In this document: piece by piece, positions 54,947-58,459 of the stretch
How the letters are laid out: the number at the start of each line of letters is the position of its first letter
Numbering within the stretch: position 1 is the stretch's first letter
Assembly (NCBI GenBank): GCA_018257865.1
Contig: JAEUBA010000131.1
Location: forward strand, 1 to 58,459
Source: Stereocaulon alpinum
Taxonomy: Eukaryota; Ascomycota; Lecanoromycetes; Lecanorales; Stereocaulaceae
Length of the DNA: 58,459 bases
Reading direction: 5' to 3'
The notes under the pieces: generated by a model
The model's database searches: none
What the model saw: only the letters and a program-made list of their open reading frames with translations
Told to the model about the DNA's origin: nothing
Program-made: the position numbers and the translations under genes

Positions 54947-55620
54947 GTAAGTACCGAACGTCTTAGTCCAGACTTAGCCTGGAAATTTATTGCACTAGAA
55001 TGAGCGTAATTGCAACTCACAAGTCGGGCATTGGCACCCCCAGAGATCGGTGTTCGCGTCATTCCAACTTGGGGCAGATGGGATTGTCTAAGTTGCATGA
55101 GTGGGTATAGAACCATACTTGCAACTTATGAAGATATAACCGCCAGCAGTGTTATGGTTAGAATCGTAGAGCCATAGGATGTTCTATCAAGCAGCTCACA
55201 GCGTAAACGATGCATGAAATCGCAGGTTACCATCGTTGAGTAGCGTCCAGTCTGCTCTTTGTCGCGATCAAGTCGTAGGAACTCGTAGAACGGAATGGCA
55301 CTATCGTCAGAATCAGATCCTCCAGGTTCCCCTGAACATGTGTCAAAGCCTTCCCGATGTTCTTGTGCTCTACCACGACAACATGTATACTGATTTATGC
55401 CTTGCCTTTGGTGATTTTGAGTCCGATAATGCGAGCTGGGATTTGTTCCTTGGTGGCTTTGATGGTACCAATGGCATTTTGAAATCTATCTGTCGGTAGA
55501 ACCTATTGCTGCTAGGTTATACCGATTAGTAAGGTTGCTTGATCCCCTATTACCTGCCCCGGACAACCTGATTCGCAGGGTGTCTATTAGGCTTAGTAAA
55601 CTGGGGATTGTCTTGAATCT
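54947..55620. other. Transition zone towards the right RIP block
   Basis: Normal base composition, with open stretches on both strands at 55130-55500 (one plus-strand frame 55236-55499 and an overlapping minus-strand Cys/Asp/Ser-containing frame). Neither has an ATG start or a recognisable domain. RIP-type sequence begins near 55600. Confidence 0.35.
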
Positions 55621-55699
55621 AGCTAGCTAAGCTATAGTGTTTTATCTAGGAGTTAGCGCTAAGCTGCTAGTTACAGAGCGGAGCGACGTTATTCTAATA

Positions 55700-56890
55700 C
55701 TAGTAAAAGTTTTAGAAAGTTAAAAAAATAGTACTAGTCGACGCTAAATCTAGTAATTAGCTAATATAGAAACGGGCCTATAAGGTTAAGTAATACTATA
55801 ATTTAATTAGTTAGGTTATAGCTTCTCTTTCTACTTAAGCGTTTATCTTTAACTTAATAGTATTACTATCTACTAATTACTTTAATACTTAGTAGTAGCG
55901 CTCCTTAGTTATAATATCTACTAAGTTATAATTACTATTAATCTACTATACCTTATTAATTTCCCTTCTCTTATAGGACTACTATAGTCTTATTATATTA
56001 ATTATTAGGCGTTTCTTAGCGGTAGTACTAAGGCGTATAATATAGTTATATAGGGAGTAGGAGTTAGTATATAAAATTAGTAGTATCTTCGCCTAAGTAA
56101 TACCCTTAATAGTAGATTATAGAGTAGTAGTAATATTAAACCCTACTACTATTATATATAGCTCTAAAGCTAGTACTAATCTTATAACTCTCTTATATTT
56201 AGTACTACTCTAGTAGATAATATTACCGCTAATATTAATAGTCGATTCACCTAATTATTACTCGTTAGTAAGGATAATAACGTACCTAATCTAAGAGCTA
56301 AGGTTAGCGTTATTAGCGAAGGTAGTATTAATAAAGACTAGTAGTTTTAGCTTCTCTAGAGTAAGCTTAATAAATTATAGGCCTTAGCGGTAGTTCTTCT
56401 TTTACTAATTTAGCTATTTATTTAACTAATCAGCGTCTTCTTTCGCTAGCTAAGTAATTTAGGCTACTTTAGATAAGGTAAAGGCTATCTTTAGTTAATA
56501 TATAGAGGCTATATAGGCGCCTTAAGCCCTTTCCTTAATATATTACGATTTAATATCGCTAGCGGTATCGATTATATTAATTTTACTATACTGCCGTTAC
56601 TAGGAGAGCTTCAGAATGTCGCCGTTACTAGAAATAGTAGTATCGCCGTTGGTAGAGATAGTAGTACCGTTGAATTAGAGGTCTTTTTTATTATCTAGCT
56701 TTTTAATTAGCTTCGCTAGAAAGCCTATATTAAGGCGTACTTACTCTTCTAGCTCTAAGTATTCGGCTATTCCGCAAAATAGTAAGTTGTTAGTCTAGAG
56801 GCTAATAATTACCTACTTAGAGAATATTAGGTAGGGATTAAATAAGGAGATAGTAAGGCCTAGCTTACTAGTATCTTTCTTACTATAATA
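55700..56890 (-). mobile_element. RIP-degraded Ty1/copia retrotransposon, 3' half
   Basis: On the minus strand the end of a copia polyprotein is readable. RT sequence (about 56880-56690) has a segment matching the LGFLAKPIKKLDN region of fungal copia elements. The RNase H C-terminus (about 56010-55820) reads STTAKKRLIINIIRL, then REINKV and NSNYNLVDIITKE, the remnant of the copia motif in which RNase H ends. Stops are RIP-type. The 5' half and the LTRs were not found; it is truncated near 56890, where base composition changes. Confidence 0.7.
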
Positions 56891-57310
56891 GAAAATCGGC
56901 AATTGGGACCCTATAGATCTCCCGAGCCATTCTAACTAATGGTTTTTAAAAGAATTAAGATACCAAGACTCTATCAACTATTAAAATATCTTTATTTTTT
57001 CGTATTATACGCACTTAGAACTTTACCTATATAATATTATCTACTCAACTGTATATTATAACACTTTTTATACGCTTTCTAATAACGCTGGAATTATCAA
57101 AATTAATATAGTTTTGACGAAGTTTTACTCTAATTAATATTTTCTATACTAGTTCTTCCTATACGGATCTATTCCGCCTAGGGTTTATTATTTTTAATAC
57201 CTATACTTCTCAGTCCTTTTTTTATTACTCTATAGATTATTTCTATATATATAGCTAATAATATCCTACTATTAGTAATATCTTAATCTAATCCTACTTA
57301 TCCTATTATA

Positions 57311-58410
57311 GATAAGCTGTACCTTACGCGAAAGCTATAGAATTAGAAACGCCCTAACTACGTCCTTAATAAGTCTACTCCTACCGATTTATCCCTACTA
57401 ACTCTACTACCTCTAAAGAGGCCTTATACGGCTCCTACTAAGCGTAGTAATACTATTAATAGTAGGATAAGAGGTAGGATATAACCTAGGGCTAGTAGAA
57501 AGACTAGGGCTACCCCTAACTAACCTCTACGCGAAAATACCGTCCCTTCCCCTAAGAGCCCTTCCCCAGCGATAGCTTAACTATAGATAAGCGCGTAGAT
57601 AGTCCTTAGTAAGCGCGATAATAATATAAACAGTAGTAACTAAGGTAGTATAAGAGATAGAGTAGGGAGGAAGTAGAGGGCGGCTTTAAATACTTATAAT
57701 CTAAATACTATACTAAGGGATATAGAGCCTAGGAACTATTTAGGTTAGCTTTTTTAATATCTATCCTATAACTCCTACCTTTATAGCTATTCGGTAATAC
57801 AGCGTAATAGTACCCCTATTAATTTAAGGTTATAGGTAGTAATCTTATAAAGAGTCCCTCTACTAGCTCCTACTCTAGAAGATATTACTAGGTTAGCGCC
57901 TACTAAGTTTATAGATATTAACTTAATTACTCCCCTACCTAAACTAGTATACTCTAAGCGTACTCTACGCTACTACGCCTACTAGGAACGAACTATAGAA
58001 GACTATAGCCTAGACTACCTTAGTCGCCAGCGTAGCCTATATTAGCTAAGGAATAGGGCTATATTTTAGTTATATAGGGACCTAGCTACAGCTAAAGACG
58101 TAAAGCTCTTTATAATTAATAAAGGTTTCTATAATACGTCTAATACCTACCCCTACTATACTACTTAGTCTTAGCCTATAGAACGTAGGCCTGATAATTA
58201 GTAGCTATACTGCGATAATAGGAAGAATGATTAGCTACCGCCTAATTAATTATATAAGCTAGAAGAGGTCGATCTATTACCTAATAGACTAGAAAAGGAC
58301 CGTAAGCTTATAGCGCGTAAAATAAATAACTTACTTTATAAAATTAAAGATATCCTAGTAGATAGGTACCCTATACGCCGTAGGACTACTTATAGTAAAG
58401 AGTTTATTTA
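57311..58410 (+). pseudogene. RIP-mutated coding relic of unknown identity
   Basis: One plus-strand frame stays coding-like for about 1.1 kb. Its only stops are TAG and TAA, the codons RIP makes from CAG, CAA and TGG; TGA is absent. Readable segments include LRDIEPRNYLG, LATAKDVKLFIINKGFYNTS and LEEVDLLPNRLEKDRKLIAR, rich in Lys, Arg, Asn and Tyr. It could be a retroelement gag or ORF1, or a dead gene. I recognise no domain. It probably continues past the window edge. Confidence 0.45.
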
Positions 58411-58459
58411 AAATATTATTAGCTATAATAATAGCCTCTCCTTTACTAGTAAGGTAGCT

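Larger units (their letters stand above)
55620..58459. other. Right RIP-saturated AT-rich block
   Basis: CpA and TpG are nearly eliminated from about 55620 onward, except for a milder patch at about 56900-57130 that retains CA and TG dinucleotides and probably marks a junction between two elements. No ATG-initiated frame of note survives. It contains the copia relic and the coding relic listed separately. Confidence 0.8.

Noticed and set aside
1..58459. CRISPR array, rRNA operon or prokaryotic features
   Set aside because: The direct repeats present are transposon copies or short tandem arrays; genes have spliceosomal introns, so the DNA is fungal nuclear.

Overview
The window comes from a filamentous ascomycete (Pezizomycotina). 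Genes carry short introns (45-101 nt) with fungal branch sites of the CTAAC/CTGAC type. Conserved nuclear genes are clearly fungal. Two flanking blocks show saturated repeat-induced point mutation (RIP): CpA and TpG are almost absent, TpA is in great excess, and virtually no ATG survives. I rebuilt spliced genes by hand from splice sites, reading frame and family knowledge. Exon coordinates are therefore inferences, but frame and length close exactly for every multi-exon gene given.

Left block, 1-16652: a nested stack of dead transposons. A minus-strand Helitron relic (3073-3276 and 12112 onward) is split by a plus-strand Ty3/gypsy element (3282-12106) with paired 273-bp LTRs and a GTATA target duplication. 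A second, minus-strand gypsy (about 228-3072) lies on the other side. Both gypsies were then hit by an unclassified element of about 1.19 kb, seen as two complete copies with 12-bp target duplications and one partial copy. The block ends in a 963-bp element with long inverted repeats whose left arm is RIP-mutated and right arm nearly clean, so the RIP border falls inside it.

Core, 16.8-51.9 kb: ordinary housekeeping gene space. It holds a GPI-type secreted protein; an LRAT-like protein with a Gln-rich tail; a 501-bp MITE; NAA35/MAK10 (NatC subunit, 10 exons); ATP synthase epsilon (ATP15); QCR2 of complex III; RPC82 of RNA polymerase III; a peroxisomal adenine-nucleotide carrier (ANT1/PMP47 type); a RING protein; a long-chain acyl-CoA synthetase ending in the peroxisomal signal AKL; O-acetylhomoserine sulfhydrylase; a four-helix MARVEL-like protein; a 1631-residue AT-hook plus WD40 protein; an MFS transporter; an F-box protein broken by three nonsense codons; and a 71-residue secreted peptide precursor.

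Right side, 51.9-58.5 kb: gene-poor and decaying, with fragments of Cys-rich coding sequence. From about 55.6 kb a second RIP block begins, with a minus-strand Ty1/copia relic and a RIP-riddled plus-strand coding relic of unknown identity.

Functional links: ATP15 and QCR2 are neighbouring respiratory-chain genes. The peroxisomal ATP carrier and the AKL-ending acyl-CoA synthetase lie about 3 kb apart and would act in the same step, ATP-dependent activation of fatty acids inside peroxisomes. No biosynthetic gene cluster, CRISPR array, rRNA or tRNA gene was found.
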